NCBI GenBank assembly: GCA_015060865.1
Contig: SUXS01000024.1
Coordinates: 1-35,748, forward strand
Direction: 5' to 3'
DNA: 35,748 bases
DNA from: Bacteroidales bacterium
Lineage (GTDB): Bacteria; Bacteroidota; Bacteroidia; Bacteroidales; Bacteroidaceae
Under the pieces are notes generated by a model. The model made no database searches. It was not told the DNA's origin and worked only from the letters and a program-made list of their open reading frames with translations. The translations under genes were made by a program, and so were the position numbers. Numbering within the stretch: position 1 is the first letter of the stretch; every line of letters starts with the position of its first letter. This document shows, piece after piece, positions 18,098 to 26,039 of the stretch.

Positions 18098-18490
18098 TTA
18101 CCACTGTATCGTAAGCGGTTCGGGGGTAGTGCTATAGATAATAGCTGTGGCATTGGCAAGATAAAATACTTCGGTGTCGGGATCATCAGCACGATAGAAC
18201 TGAGACAAGTGTGGATGTGCATCTACCATACTGACCACTGCTTCGTGGCGAGTTTCAAGATATGCCTCACAAGTTATACGTATCCAATCGTCACCACGCA
18301 TAGCAGTAATCTCCACTTTCGGATTCGCCTTCATCTGATCAGAAACTTTCTTGCGATTCTTTGTCATTATATATAACTTACCATCAAACAGGTCAATCGT
18401 ACCGAAAGGACGAACACGTGCTTGGTCACCATCCATTGTAGCCAAGTAATACACCTTAGCCTCTTTCAAAAAATCGTATACTCTTTTCAT
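18098..18490 (-). CDS. Pyridoxamine 5'-phosphate oxidase-like flavin/PLP-fold protein
   Basis: A 130-residue protein of the split beta-barrel (PNPOx-like) fold. The start MKRVYDFLKEAKVYYLATMD at 18490 fits the family; a longer open frame overlaps the upstream methyltransferase gene and is rejected. Typical features are VYYLATMDGDQARVRPFGT, GKLYIMTKNRKKVSDQMKAN and VEITAMRGDDWIRITCEA. Such small proteins bind FMN or F420-like cofactors or are of unknown activity; the exact reaction cannot be told. It starts 20 bases after the SpoU-family gene ends, so the two are probably co-transcribed. Confidence 0.82.
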   Translation of the reverse strand: MKRVYDFLKEAKVYYLATMDGDQARVRPFGTIDLFDGKLYIMTKNRKKVSDQMKANPKVEITAMRGDDWIRITCEAYLETRHEAVVSMVDAHPHLSQFYRADDPDTEVFYLANATAIIYSTTPEPLTIQW

Positions 18491-18510
18491 TGCTTTATAT
18501 ATAAATGTAA

Positions 18511-19044
18511 TTATTCTATCAACAACTGACGTGCAAACTCCCAAATGACTATACCTGCTGTCACTGATACATTCAATGAATGCTTCGTGCCATATTGTGG
18601 CAACTCTATACATCCGTCGCTCATATCCACCACTTCCTGCTGTACTCCCTTCACCTCATTACCCAAAATAACGGCATATTTTTTCTCTTTTTCTAAATGT
18701 AACTCTTGCAAAGCGGTGCTTCCCTCTACTTGCTCAATGGAAAATACGGTATAACCCTCTTCGTGGAGTTGATTTACGGCATCACGCGTATCCTTAAAGT
18801 ACTGCCACGCCACGGAGTCTTCGGCTCCAAGCGCTGTCTTGTGTATCTCTGCCGAGGGTGGGGTAGCGGTCACTCCACAAAGAAAAATACGTTCTACGCG
18901 ATAAGCATCGGAAGTGCGGAATACAGAACCTACATTATGCAGACTACGCACATTATCGAGCACCACCACAAAAGGTACCTTATCAGCTTCTCTGTAATCG
19001 GTCAGCTGCATACGGTTTAGTTCCAGGATACTGAGTTTTTTCAT
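18511..19044 (-). CDS. TrmH/SpoU-family RNA 2'-O-methyltransferase
   Basis: A 177-residue protein of the SPOUT superfamily that transfers methyl from S-adenosylmethionine to a ribose 2'-OH in tRNA or rRNA. Motif 1 is VVLDNVRSLHNVGSVFRTSD, motif 2 is AVILGNEVKGVQQEVVD, and motif 3 is LPQYGTKHSLNVSVTAGIVI. All three look intact and form the knotted SAM site. The start MKKLSILELNRMQLTDYREA is chosen over an upstream in-frame ATG at 19080, which would overlap a promoter-like TAACTTTG (19066-19073, minus strand). The RNA target is unknown. It is the last minus-strand gene before the candidate replication origin. Confidence 0.9.
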   Translation of the reverse strand: MKKLSILELNRMQLTDYREADKVPFVVVLDNVRSLHNVGSVFRTSDAYRVERIFLCGVTATPPSAEIHKTALGAEDSVAWQYFKDTRDAVNQLHEEGYTVFSIEQVEGSTALQELHLEKEKKYAVILGNEVKGVQQEVVDMSDGCIELPQYGTKHSLNVSVTAGIVIWEFARQLLIE

Positions 19045-19065
19045 TATTCTTTCGTTTCGGATGAA

Positions 19066-19073
19066 CAAAGTTA
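19066..19073 (-). promoter_or_regulatory. Probable -7 box for the TrmH-family gene
   Basis: The minus strand reads TAACTTTG, a full TAnnTTTG match, 22 bases before the chosen ATG. It lies 20 bases from the first DnaA-box-like site, so origin binding and this promoter could interfere. Confidence 0.5.
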
Positions 19074-19080
19074 ACAACAA

Positions 19081-19566
19081 TTCTGTTATGTCTGTGGATA
19101 ACGGTGGAAAAATATTTGAAAAAAACTGAGCTTAAAATTTGGTAGTCTCAGTCGCTTGACGCATTTAAACAGGATTCTGGAACTGCCAAAAAAGTTAGCT
19201 TTTTTTTAATAATGACTTTTCAACGGCACTTTTCACCATTTTTAGCGTAGATATTCGAAGCGAATTTATTAACTTTGTCCGTTGTCAACAGGCAGTGGAT
19301 AACTTACCAATGAGCATTGACTATCAATCATCAGCGTTTTTTATTCCTGTGGATAACTTGTTGACACTACAAAACCTAATGTGAAGTACGAGATATGCAA
19401 ATCTGAAGCGATTTTTTTATACACCGTTTCCACAAGCTATCATCATACACACATTTATTTTTTTAGAGAATAAAAAAAGAAAGATAATATTTATTGTTTT
19501 TGTGGATAGGGTGGATAAGCTTCGCTGACTGCTGCAAAGATACAAAAAAGAAGAAATAAAAGATAT
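19081..19566. other. oriC: Candidate chromosomal replication origin (oriC) with DnaA-box cluster
   Basis: A 486-base non-coding region between divergent genes. TGTGGATAA, the DnaA-box sequence, occurs exactly at 19093-19101 and 19348-19356. Sites with one mismatch are at 19294-19302 (AGTGGATAA), 19501-19509 (TGTGGATAG) and 19510-19518 (GGTGGATAA); all five point the same way. Long A/T runs lie between them, especially 19440-19500, as expected of an unwinding element. Coding strand changes here from mostly minus to mostly plus, and mnmG and a parS site lie 2.4 to 4.7 kb to the right. A TAACTTTG at 19270-19277 could be a promoter toward nadA. dnaA itself is not in the window. Confidence 0.65.
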
Positions 19567-20577
19567 ATGGATATGATGAAATCGGAATGGGTAGCCAAAG
19601 GGTTTGCCGACGAACCCATAGAGAATAAGGAAAACTTGGTGGAGATGATACTACAGCTCAAGCGTGAGAAGAATGCTGTGATCCTTGGCCACTACTACCA
19701 GCGTAGCGAGATTCAGGACATTGCCGACTTCGTAGGCGATAGCCTTGCCATGGCGCAATGGGCTGCCAAGGTAGAGGCCGATGTGCTTGTGGTGTGTGGT
19801 GTGCATTTCATGGGCGAGACAGCCAAGATACTGTGTCCCGACAAGATGGTACTCGTGCCCGACCTTAATGCAGGTTGCTCATTGGCCGACAGCTGTCCGG
19901 CCGACAAGTTTGCCGAGTTCGTAGCTGCACATCCCGATCATCAGGTGATATCCTATGTCAATACTTCGGCTGCAGTGAAGGCACACACCGATGTGGTGGT
20001 CACTTCAAGCAATGCCCGACAGATTGTAGAGAGTTTCCCGCAGGATGCCAAGCTCATCTTTGGTCCCGACCGCAATCTTGGTGGATATATCAATAGTATT
20101 ACAGGCCGCAATATGCTGCTTTGGGATGGTGCTTGTCATGTGCATAGCCAATTCTCCGTGGAGGCACTCATCGAACTAAAAAAGCAATACCCCGATGCTG
20201 CTGTATTGGCTCATCCCGAGTGCAAGGGCGTCATCCTCAAGTTAGCCGATGTCATTGGTTCTACGGCTGCCCTGCTCTCCTATGCCCAGAAGAGCGACAA
20301 GCATCAGTTTATTGTAGTCACCGAGTCGGGTATCCTGCACGAGATGCAGAAGAGCTGCCCCAACAAGGAGTTTATCCCTGCTCCTCCCGAAACTGTCGAA
20401 GGCGGTGCTACTTGCAGCTGCAACGAGTGCAACTATATGCGCCTCAATACCCTTGAAAAGGTGTACAATTGCCTCCGTTACGAGTATCCGCAAATCGAGG
20501 TCGATGCCGACATTGCCGCCAAAGCCATCAAGCCCATCGAGCGCATGCTGGAGCTTTCGGAGAAGTTGGTGAAGTAA
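19567..20577 (+). CDS. nadA: Quinolinate synthase A
   Basis: A 336-residue iron-sulfur enzyme that condenses iminoaspartate and dihydroxyacetone phosphate into quinolinate, the NAD precursor. It has AVILGHYYQRSEIQDIADFV, then PDLNAGCSLADSCPADKFAE with one cluster cysteine, HPECKGVILKLADVIGST with the second, and GGATCSCNECNYMRLNTLEK with the third. The pseudo-threefold domain layout and the length match the family. nadB and nadC are not next to it. The start may be either the first ATG or the Met three codons later (MMKSEW). Confidence 0.96.
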   Translation: MDMMKSEWVAKGFADEPIENKENLVEMILQLKREKNAVILGHYYQRSEIQDIADFVGDSLAMAQWAAKVEADVLVVCGVHFMGETAKILCPDKMVLVPDLNAGCSLADSCPADKFAEFVAAHPDHQVISYVNTSAAVKAHTDVVVTSSNARQIVESFPQDAKLIFGPDRNLGGYINSITGRNMLLWDGACHVHSQFSVEALIELKKQYPDAAVLAHPECKGVILKLADVIGSTAALLSYAQKSDKHQFIVVTESGILHEMQKSCPNKEFIPAPPETVEGGATCSCNECNYMRLNTLEKVYNCLRYEYPQIEVDADIAAKAIKPIERMLELSEKLVK

Positions 20578-20608
20578 TAGATTATTAGTGTAGTTTTCAG
20601 TAATATTA

Positions 20609-20645
20609 TAAAAAAGGGAAGAGAATGTTTTTCTCCTTTTTATAT
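20609..20645. terminator. Weak terminator-like hairpin after nadA
   Basis: An A-rich left arm (AAAAAGGGAAGAGAA) faces a right arm TTCTCCTTTTT with imperfect pairing and a following T-rich stretch. It could end both nadA and the convergent sirtuin gene, but the stem is irregular. Confidence 0.35.
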
Positions 20646-20748
20646 ATAATAAGGAATTTCTCCCGATACTGACTGATATTCAGGATAATATTTCTTTTTT
20701 ACAATATATTACATTTTATATGTGAATTGTAGAAATATTTTACCGAAC

Positions 20749-21450
20749 TTATGTTGTTCTTAATAAATCATTTAACTCACGCATACCTTCCGATGCTCCC
20801 TTTTGTATAACATGTACGTAACGGTCATAGGGCACTTTCACCTCAGCAGGATCGATGAGGTAGATGTCTGTCTTATCCTTTGTATAATAGAGCAGTCCAG
20901 CAGCAGGATATACATTGAGTGAGGTTCCGATGATGATGACGATATCAGCTTCCCCTACATAGTCGGCGGCGACTTCAATGTTGGGCACCGACTCACCGAA
21001 CCACACGATGAAGGGGCGCAGCTGACTACCATCAGCGGCCTTGTCGCCAATCTTTATTTCATACTCTTCAGGCAGAAGTTCGCGTATTTGTCGTGGATCA
21101 TTGGGATTTTGGCTCGATGTCACCTTGGTGAGTTCACCGTGGAGATGGATGACGTGGGTGCTTCCTGCACGCTCGTGTAGATTGTCTACATTCTGTGTCA
21201 CTACCGTGACCTCGTATTCTTTCTCTAATGCGGCTACGAGTCGATGCCCTTCATTAGGCTCTACGGTGAGCAACTGCTTACGGCGTGCATTGTAGAAATC
21301 TGTTACTAACTTTGGATTGGCAGCATACCCCTCTGGCGTAGCCACTTGCTCTACGGGATACTGGTCCCATAATCCTCCGGCATCACGAAAAGTACTGATA
21401 CCACTTTCGGCACTCATGCCTGCACCTGTGAGAACGACAATTTTTTTCAT
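20749..21450 (-). CDS. cobB: Sir2-family NAD-dependent protein deacylase
   Basis: A 233-residue sirtuin that removes acyl groups from lysines using NAD. The start MKKIVVLTGAGMSAESGIST at 21450 fits the family; an upstream start at 21513 adds 21 hydrophobic residues that overlap a -7 box and is rejected. Visible are the Rossmann motif GAGMSAESGISTFRDAGGLW, the active-site region TQNVDNLHERAG and HLHGE with the catalytic His. Tyr53 and Arg56 (FYNAR) mark class III enzymes, which prefer succinyl or malonyl lysine. The usual four zinc cysteines between HLHGE and FIVWFGE are absent. It is the only minus-strand gene in the first 13 kb to the right of the candidate origin. Confidence 0.92.
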   Translation of the reverse strand: MKKIVVLTGAGMSAESGISTFRDAGGLWDQYPVEQVATPEGYAANPKLVTDFYNARRKQLLTVEPNEGHRLVAALEKEYEVTVVTQNVDNLHERAGSTHVIHLHGELTKVTSSQNPNDPRQIRELLPEEYEIKIGDKAADGSQLRPFIVWFGESVPNIEVAADYVGEADIVIIIGTSLNVYPAAGLLYYTKDKTDIYLIDPAEVKVPYDRYVHVIQKGASEGMRELNDLLRTT

Positions 21451-21480
21451 ACGGTGTTCATTAAGTTTTCTGAGTAACAG

Positions 21481-21488
21481 CAAAGATA
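21481..21488 (-). promoter_or_regulatory. Probable -7 box for cobB
   Basis: The minus strand reads TATCTTTG, a full match to TAnnTTTG, 31 bases before the preferred cobB start. A CTTG about 20 bases upstream could serve as the -33. Confidence 0.45.
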
Positions 21489-21904
21489 CGAACAAACGAG
21501 CAAGAAATATCAAGCTTGCTTGAATATTTATTCCAGCGAGTGCAAGTATCTTCGAGTTTATCTCAAAGATACAAATTTTTCTGTGATTCTGATTTGATAT
21601 GCCTATTTTTGGTGTTATTTATTTTATTTTCATCGAAACGGAGAAAAATCCTAACAGAAAAATTTTGGGTTAAACAAAAGATATATAGCTTATTACACCG
21701 AAAAATAGCCTCTGAGAATTGTTTCTTTTCGTTCGTCTCGTCCCTCGGGCGGAAAAAACGCAAGGATGAAGCGGTAGAATTGGGCATTTTTTTGTGGATT
21801 TGCAATGAATAATAACTACGAAGCGTGATGGGTATTTATGAAGTTACTTTTCGTTCGCTGCGAAATATTGAAGTAAACTTTACATAATTTCGCTCACTTA
21901 TTCG

Positions 21905-21912
21905 TAACTTTG
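21905..21912 (+). promoter_or_regulatory. Probable -7 box for mnmG
   Basis: TAACTTTG matches TAnnTTTG. It lies 25 bases before the mnmG ATG, with TTTA 21 bases upstream as a likely -33 element. Confidence 0.55.
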
Positions 21913-21936
21913 TCAATCAATAAATGTAATAGATAA

Positions 21937-23808
21937 ATGGAATTTTTCTACGATGTCATTGTGATTGGTGCAGGCCACGCGGGATGCGAGGCTGCTGCTG
22001 CCGCAGCTAATATGGGATCGAAGACCTGTCTTGTCACAATGGATATGAACAAGATCGGGCAGATGAGTTGCAATCCTGCCATTGGTGGTATTGCCAAGGG
22101 ACAGATAGTGCGCGAGATTGATGCACTCGGTGGATACACTGGTATTGTGACCGACCGCACGGCGATTCAGTTCCGCATGCTCAATCGCTCGAAAGGCCCT
22201 GCCATGTGGAGTCCGCGTGCACAGTGCGACCGAGAGAAGTTTATCTGGGCTTGGCGCGAAGTGCTTGACAATATTCCCAACTTGAATATCTGGCAAGACA
22301 CGGTGGACGAACTGCTTGTCGAAAATGGCGAAGTCACCGGTGTTCGCACCGTTTGGGGCGTCATCTTCCATGCCAAGTGTGTTATCGTCACTGCGGGCAC
22401 CTTTCTCAATGGTCTACTCCATGTGGGACGTGTGCAGTTGCCTGGTGGACGCATGGCCGAGCCTGCATCGTACCATTTGACCGAATCCATCGCTCGGCAT
22501 GGCATCACCGTGGGGCGTATGAAGACGGGAACTCCCGTACGCATCGACAAGCGTAGCGTGCACCTCGATGAAATGGAGATTCAGGATGGAGAGAACGATT
22601 TCCACAGCTTCTCCTATATGAGCGAGCCGCGCAAGCTGAAACAGCTCTGTTGCTGGACGTGCTATACCAATCCCGAAGTACACCGCATATTGCGCGAGGG
22701 ATTGCCCGAATCGCCCCTTTACAACGGACAAATCCAGAGTATAGGTCCGCGCTACTGCCCCAGTATAGAAACCAAAATCGTCACCTTCCCCGACAAGGAG
22801 CAGCACCAACTCTTCCTTGAGCCGGAGGGTGAAACCACCAACGAACTTTACTTGAACGGCTTCTCTTCATCGCTCCCGATGGAGATACAGCTCGAGGCTC
22901 TGCGACAGGTTCCTGCCTTCCGCGATATTGCCGTTTATCGTCCGGGCTATGCTATCGAATATGATTATTTCGACCCCACGCAGCTACGGCATACGTTGGA
23001 GTCGAAGCTTGTCAAAGGTCTCTTCCTTGCCGGACAGGTTAATGGTACCACAGGCTATGAGGAGGCAGCGGGCCAAGGTCTCGTGGCAGGCATCAATGCA
23101 CATATTTCTTGCCATGGCGGCGAACCTTTTACGCTGGGTCGCGATGAAGCCTATATTGGCGTACTCATCGATGATTTGGTAACAAAAGGTGTGGATGAGC
23201 CTTATCGTATGTTTACCTCGCGTGCAGAATACCGCATCCTGCTCCGTCAGGACGATGCTGATATGCGCCTTACCGAACGCTCCTATCGTCTCGGTCTCGC
23301 TTCGCAGGAGCGCTACGGTCACTTGTGTCGCAAACGTAAAAAGATTGAAGAAATCATCGCACTCACCAAAGGTTTTTCCATAAAGCCTGCACTTATCAAT
23401 GGCACCTTGGAAAGCCTCGGCACTACCCCACTCGCTCATGGCTGCAAACTCATTGATCTCATCGGGCGTCCGCAAATTACACTTGCCAACATGAGCGAAG
23501 TGATACGTCCACTCGGTGCGTTGATTGGCGATATTACCGAGCGCAAGGAGGAGATTGTGGAGGCAGCCGAAATCAAGATAAAGTATCAGGGCTACATCGA
23601 GCGTGAGAAGATGATTGCCGACAAAATGCAGCGTCTCGAAAGCATCAAGATTCGTGGTAGATTCGACTATAACGAACTGCAATCGCTCTCCACCGAAGCA
23701 CGCCAGAAACTAACCAAAATAGACCCTGAAACACTCGCTCAAGCCAGTCGCATCCCCGGCGTTTCGCCCAGCGATATTAATGTACTCTTAGTGCTTTTGG
23801 GTCGATAA
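21937..23808 (+). CDS. mnmG: tRNA uridine-5-carboxymethylaminomethyl modification enzyme MnmG (GidA)
   Basis: A 623-residue FAD enzyme that, with MnmE, modifies the wobble uridine of several tRNAs. The N-terminal FAD site is VIGAGHAGCEAAAAAANMGS. The family signatures CNPAIGGIAKGQIVREIDAL and LFLAGQVNGTTGYEEAAGQG are exact. The central GDGENDFH-like segment and C-terminal helices (RIPGVSPSDINVLLVLLGR) complete the usual length. A -7 box lies upstream and a parS site begins at the base after its stop. In many bacteria gidA lies beside oriC, which fits the candidate origin 2.4 kb away. mnmE is not in the window. Confidence 0.97.
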   Translation: MEFFYDVIVIGAGHAGCEAAAAAANMGSKTCLVTMDMNKIGQMSCNPAIGGIAKGQIVREIDALGGYTGIVTDRTAIQFRMLNRSKGPAMWSPRAQCDREKFIWAWREVLDNIPNLNIWQDTVDELLVENGEVTGVRTVWGVIFHAKCVIVTAGTFLNGLLHVGRVQLPGGRMAEPASYHLTESIARHGITVGRMKTGTPVRIDKRSVHLDEMEIQDGENDFHSFSYMSEPRKLKQLCCWTCYTNPEVHRILREGLPESPLYNGQIQSIGPRYCPSIETKIVTFPDKEQHQLFLEPEGETTNELYLNGFSSSLPMEIQLEALRQVPAFRDIAVYRPGYAIEYDYFDPTQLRHTLESKLVKGLFLAGQVNGTTGYEEAAGQGLVAGINAHISCHGGEPFTLGRDEAYIGVLIDDLVTKGVDEPYRMFTSRAEYRILLRQDDADMRLTERSYRLGLASQERYGHLCRKRKKIEEIIALTKGFSIKPALINGTLESLGTTPLAHGCKLIDLIGRPQITLANMSEVIRPLGALIGDITERKEEIVEAAEIKIKYQGYIEREKMIADKMQRLESIKIRGRFDYNELQSLSTEARQKLTKIDPETLAQASRIPGVSPSDINVLLVLLGR

Positions 23809-23824
23809 TGTTCCACGTGAAACA
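23809..23824. promoter_or_regulatory. parS: parS centromere site (ParB-binding)
   Basis: TGTTCCACGTGAAACA is a full match to the widely conserved bacterial parS consensus TGTTNCACGTGAAACA. It starts at the base after the mnmG stop codon. ParB binds such sites to load onto DNA and start origin segregation. They normally cluster near oriC. Confidence 0.9.
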
Positions 23825-23858
23825 TTTTTAGTAGAACATCAATAAAAATAAACCAATT

Positions 23859-24392
23859 ATGAACAAAGAACTCTTATTAGCGAATCTTCGCAGTATCCCC
23901 GACTTTCCTATTCCGGGAATTCTTTTCCGTGACGTGACAACGCTGTTCAAGAATGCCGAGTGCTTGAAGGAACTAGAGGATACACTTTATGAAATGTACA
24001 AGGACAAAGGTATCACAAAAGTGGTAGGAATTGAATCGCGCGGCTTCATTCTTGGTGCAAGTTTAGCAATTCGTTTGGGCGCAGGTTTCGTTCCGGTGCG
24101 CAAACCTGGAAAACTTCCTGCCGAAACAATTCAAGAAAGTTACCAAAAAGAGTACGGCGTAGACACGATAGAGATTCACAAAGATGCCATTTCGGAGAAC
24201 GATGTGGTGCTCATTCACGACGATCTTTTAGCCACTGGAGGCACCATGCTTGCTGCATATAACCTCGTACAGAAGTTTGCGCCCAAGGCTACTTACGTGA
24301 ACTTTATCATTGAACTCATCGACCTCAAGGGACGAGAGATTTTCCCCGAAAATGTAGACGTAACATCGCTGCTTTGTTTGGAAGGAGAGTAA
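23859..24392 (+). CDS. apt: Adenine phosphoribosyltransferase
   Basis: A 177-residue salvage enzyme that converts adenine and PRPP to AMP. It shows LRSIPDFPIPGILFRDVTTL at the N-terminus, VVGIESRGFILGASLAIRLG in the middle and the PRPP loop VVLIHDDLLATGGTMLAAYN. The length is typical. It follows mnmG by 50 bases, with parS in the gap. An AT-rich nuclease-like gene begins 37 bases after its stop. Confidence 0.96.
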   Translation: MNKELLLANLRSIPDFPIPGILFRDVTTLFKNAECLKELEDTLYEMYKDKGITKVVGIESRGFILGASLAIRLGAGFVPVRKPGKLPAETIQESYQKEYGVDTIEIHKDAISENDVVLIHDDLLATGGTMLAAYNLVQKFAPKATYVNFIIELIDLKGREIFPENVDVTSLLCLEGE

Positions 24393-24429
24393 CTTGGTAT
24401 ATTTATTATTAGTTTTCACCTGCAATACC

Positions 24430-25155
24430 ATGACTAATTCTGAAAGAATACAAAGGATAAATGTAGTATTAGAAGAATTCTTTAGCAACAAATATAATCC
24501 TCCAAAAATAAAAGCAAAAGATTTAATGCCTTTATTTATTGAAAAAGGAATATTTGGTTCAGATTACAAGAATGGACTACCTATACGAAATTTACTTAGA
24601 GATTTGGATGAACAGAATAATCTTTCAGCGATTCCTTATGTAGTTCCTGAACGAAAATTAAAAAACACGAGTTGGTTTTTTGTAAACACAAATCCAGTAT
24701 CTCCCATCCAAATAACGTCAATATCTAAAGATAAAATAGAAACATGTAACCATTATTCTAGACAAAATTCCGATGAGTTTTATGTAGTAAGTTTATGCAA
24801 TGAGGTTCTTGGAAAAACAGCTTTACAACAGCATAAATTTGATTTTCTAAAAGGAGATTCCGGGATTTCTCTTCCTGTTGATGCTTACTATGAAGAATTA
24901 AATTTGGTGGTTGAATATTGTGAATCACAGCATTCCCAATCTACACCATTTTTTGATCGTAAAATGACTGTCAGCGGTGTCTCAAGAGGGGAACAAAGGA
25001 AAATATATGATGAAAGGAGAAGAACTATCTTGCCACAACATGGTATAAAAGTCATCAATATTCATTATTCTGATTTTGGAACAAGCAAACGAATCAAGCG
25101 TAATTATGAAAGAGATATAGAAATCATCAGATTGAAACTCCATGAATTTTTATGA
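24430..25155 (+). CDS. Predicted PD-(D/E)XK-like nuclease, AT-rich
   Basis: A 241-residue protein that I do not recognise as a named family. The first 95 residues look like a helical, winged-helix-type region (KIKAKDLMPLFIEKGIFGSD, GLPIRNLLRDLDEQ). The rest has a pattern like very-short-patch or PD-(D/E)XK nucleases: Asp151 in LPVDAYYEELNLVVEYCESQ, Glu162 and Glu165 eleven and fourteen residues later, then Gln167-His168. A basic helix (RGEQRKIYDERRRTIL) and a strand (GIKVINIHYSDF) follow. The start at 24430 is preferred; the in-frame extension to 24394 looks like leader. A+T content is well above mnmG and apt. A 53-codon ORF overlaps its end by 14 bases. Role unknown: DNA cleavage, repair or defence are possible. 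Confidence 0.55.
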   Translation: MTNSERIQRINVVLEEFFSNKYNPPKIKAKDLMPLFIEKGIFGSDYKNGLPIRNLLRDLDEQNNLSAIPYVVPERKLKNTSWFFVNTNPVSPIQITSISKDKIETCNHYSRQNSDEFYVVSLCNEVLGKTALQQHKFDFLKGDSGISLPVDAYYEELNLVVEYCESQHSQSTPFFDRKMTVSGVSRGEQRKIYDERRRTILPQHGIKVINIHYSDFGTSKRIKRNYERDIEIIRLKLHEFL

Positions 25156-25303
25156 TGTTCTAATTGTAACAGATTTAGAAGAAGAAATCATTCTGCAGAT
25201 ATATGCTTCTTCCATTTATGAGGCGGAACAGACTGCAATGTCAATGGTTGAACATGGACAAACTAATGTTGAAGGCGATATTGTTAGTTGTTTTGTCGTA
25301 TAG
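25142..25303 (+). CDS. Small hypothetical protein overlapping the nuclease-like gene
   Basis: A 53-residue frame starting MNFYDVLIVTDLEEEIILQI and ending EGDIVSCFVV. It begins 14 bases before the end of the nuclease-like gene, in another frame, an arrangement that often means coupled translation. The product is acidic, with a strand-helix-strand look (DVLIVTD, then a helix around SSIYEAEQTAMSMVEHG). The base composition matches the upstream gene rather than the downstream lipoprotein. No family is recognised. It could be a partner or inhibitor of the nuclease-like protein, but that is inference. Confidence 0.5.
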   Translation: MNFYDVLIVTDLEEEIILQIYASSIYEAEQTAMSMVEHGQTNVEGDIVSCFVV

Positions 25304-25342
25304 TCAATATTGAGTTAGACTATAATATGTGTTAAATAAGCT

Positions 25343-26014
25343 ATGAAAAGGGTACTATTTATATTCTTGTTATTCGTTACACTATTCGCTTGCAATAATA
25401 AAAAAAGCACGAATTCATCGGCTGCGCAAACCGATTCGTTGCTTTGTGAATTACATGAGCGTGACCAGCAGATACGTCACGAACTGATGAGGGTGCAGCG
25501 AGCTTTCATTGCCGAGCAACGAGCGGAATTGGTAGATTCCATCGTGATGCTTGTTGAAGAGGAGGAGCGTACGGACAGCCTCAATAGAGTGGTTGTGGAT
25601 TCGCTCTTGCAGAATGGTTGGCCCGAAGGATTGAGTGAACAGTCGAACCAAACCATCTGGCTCATCATCGACCACGGTGATGTGGAATATCAGGAGCGGT
25701 ACCTCCCATTGATAGAGCAGCAGGTGATGCGTGGTATTATCCGTTTGGCCGATTACGCTACCCTATCGGACCGTGTGAATGTACGCCGCCAACGCCCTCA
25801 GCGCTATGGCACACAGACAGGATACAAGCAACGCGATGGCGAAGTGTTTACCTTCGTTTATCCCATTGAAGATGTCGATGCATTGGACTCGCTCCGCCTC
25901 TCCGTAGGCCTCGACTCAATGCATATTTATCTTCGTCAGGTGAGCGAAACTCTGGGTACGTCGGTAGCGATTGATACTACGCTGACTTGGGAGACGCTCA
26001 ATGCGCTGCAATAA
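25343..26014 (+). CDS. Lipoprotein with a DUF6624-like domain
   Basis: A 223-residue protein with a lipoprotein signal (FIFLLFVTLFACNNKKS, lipobox Cys at about residue 17), so probably anchored in the cell envelope. A Glu/Arg-rich helical part (about 30 to 85) is followed by WLIIDHGDVEYQERYLPLIE, LADYATLSDRVNVRRQ and PQRYGTQTGYKQRDGEVFTF. That series resembles the DUF6624 family, which is of unknown function. It is followed 25 bases later by a secreted glycosidase gene and may share its message. Composition returns to the local average here, marking the right edge of the AT-rich insert. Confidence 0.65.
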   Translation: MKRVLFIFLLFVTLFACNNKKSTNSSAAQTDSLLCELHERDQQIRHELMRVQRAFIAEQRAELVDSIVMLVEEEERTDSLNRVVVDSLLQNGWPEGLSEQSNQTIWLIIDHGDVEYQERYLPLIEQQVMRGIIRLADYATLSDRVNVRRQRPQRYGTQTGYKQRDGEVFTFVYPIEDVDALDSLRLSVGLDSMHIYLRQVSETLGTSVAIDTTLTWETLNALQ

Positions 26015-26039
26015 TACCTTTTTACCAAACAATTCTCTT

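Larger units (their letters stand above)
21451..21936. other. AT-rich non-coding region between cobB and mnmG
   Basis: 486 bases with no convincing gene. Open frames on both strands are AT-driven and lack family features. Minus-strand TATCTTTG boxes lie at 21481-21488 and 21564-21571, the first fitting a cobB promoter. Only a weak DnaA-like TGTGGATTT is seen near 21793. No exact tandem repeat was noticed. Confidence 0.6.

Noticed and set aside
21785..21805. DnaA box before mnmG
   Set aside because: TGTGGATTT differs from the box and stands alone; the gap lacks the clustering seen at 19.1-19.5 kb.
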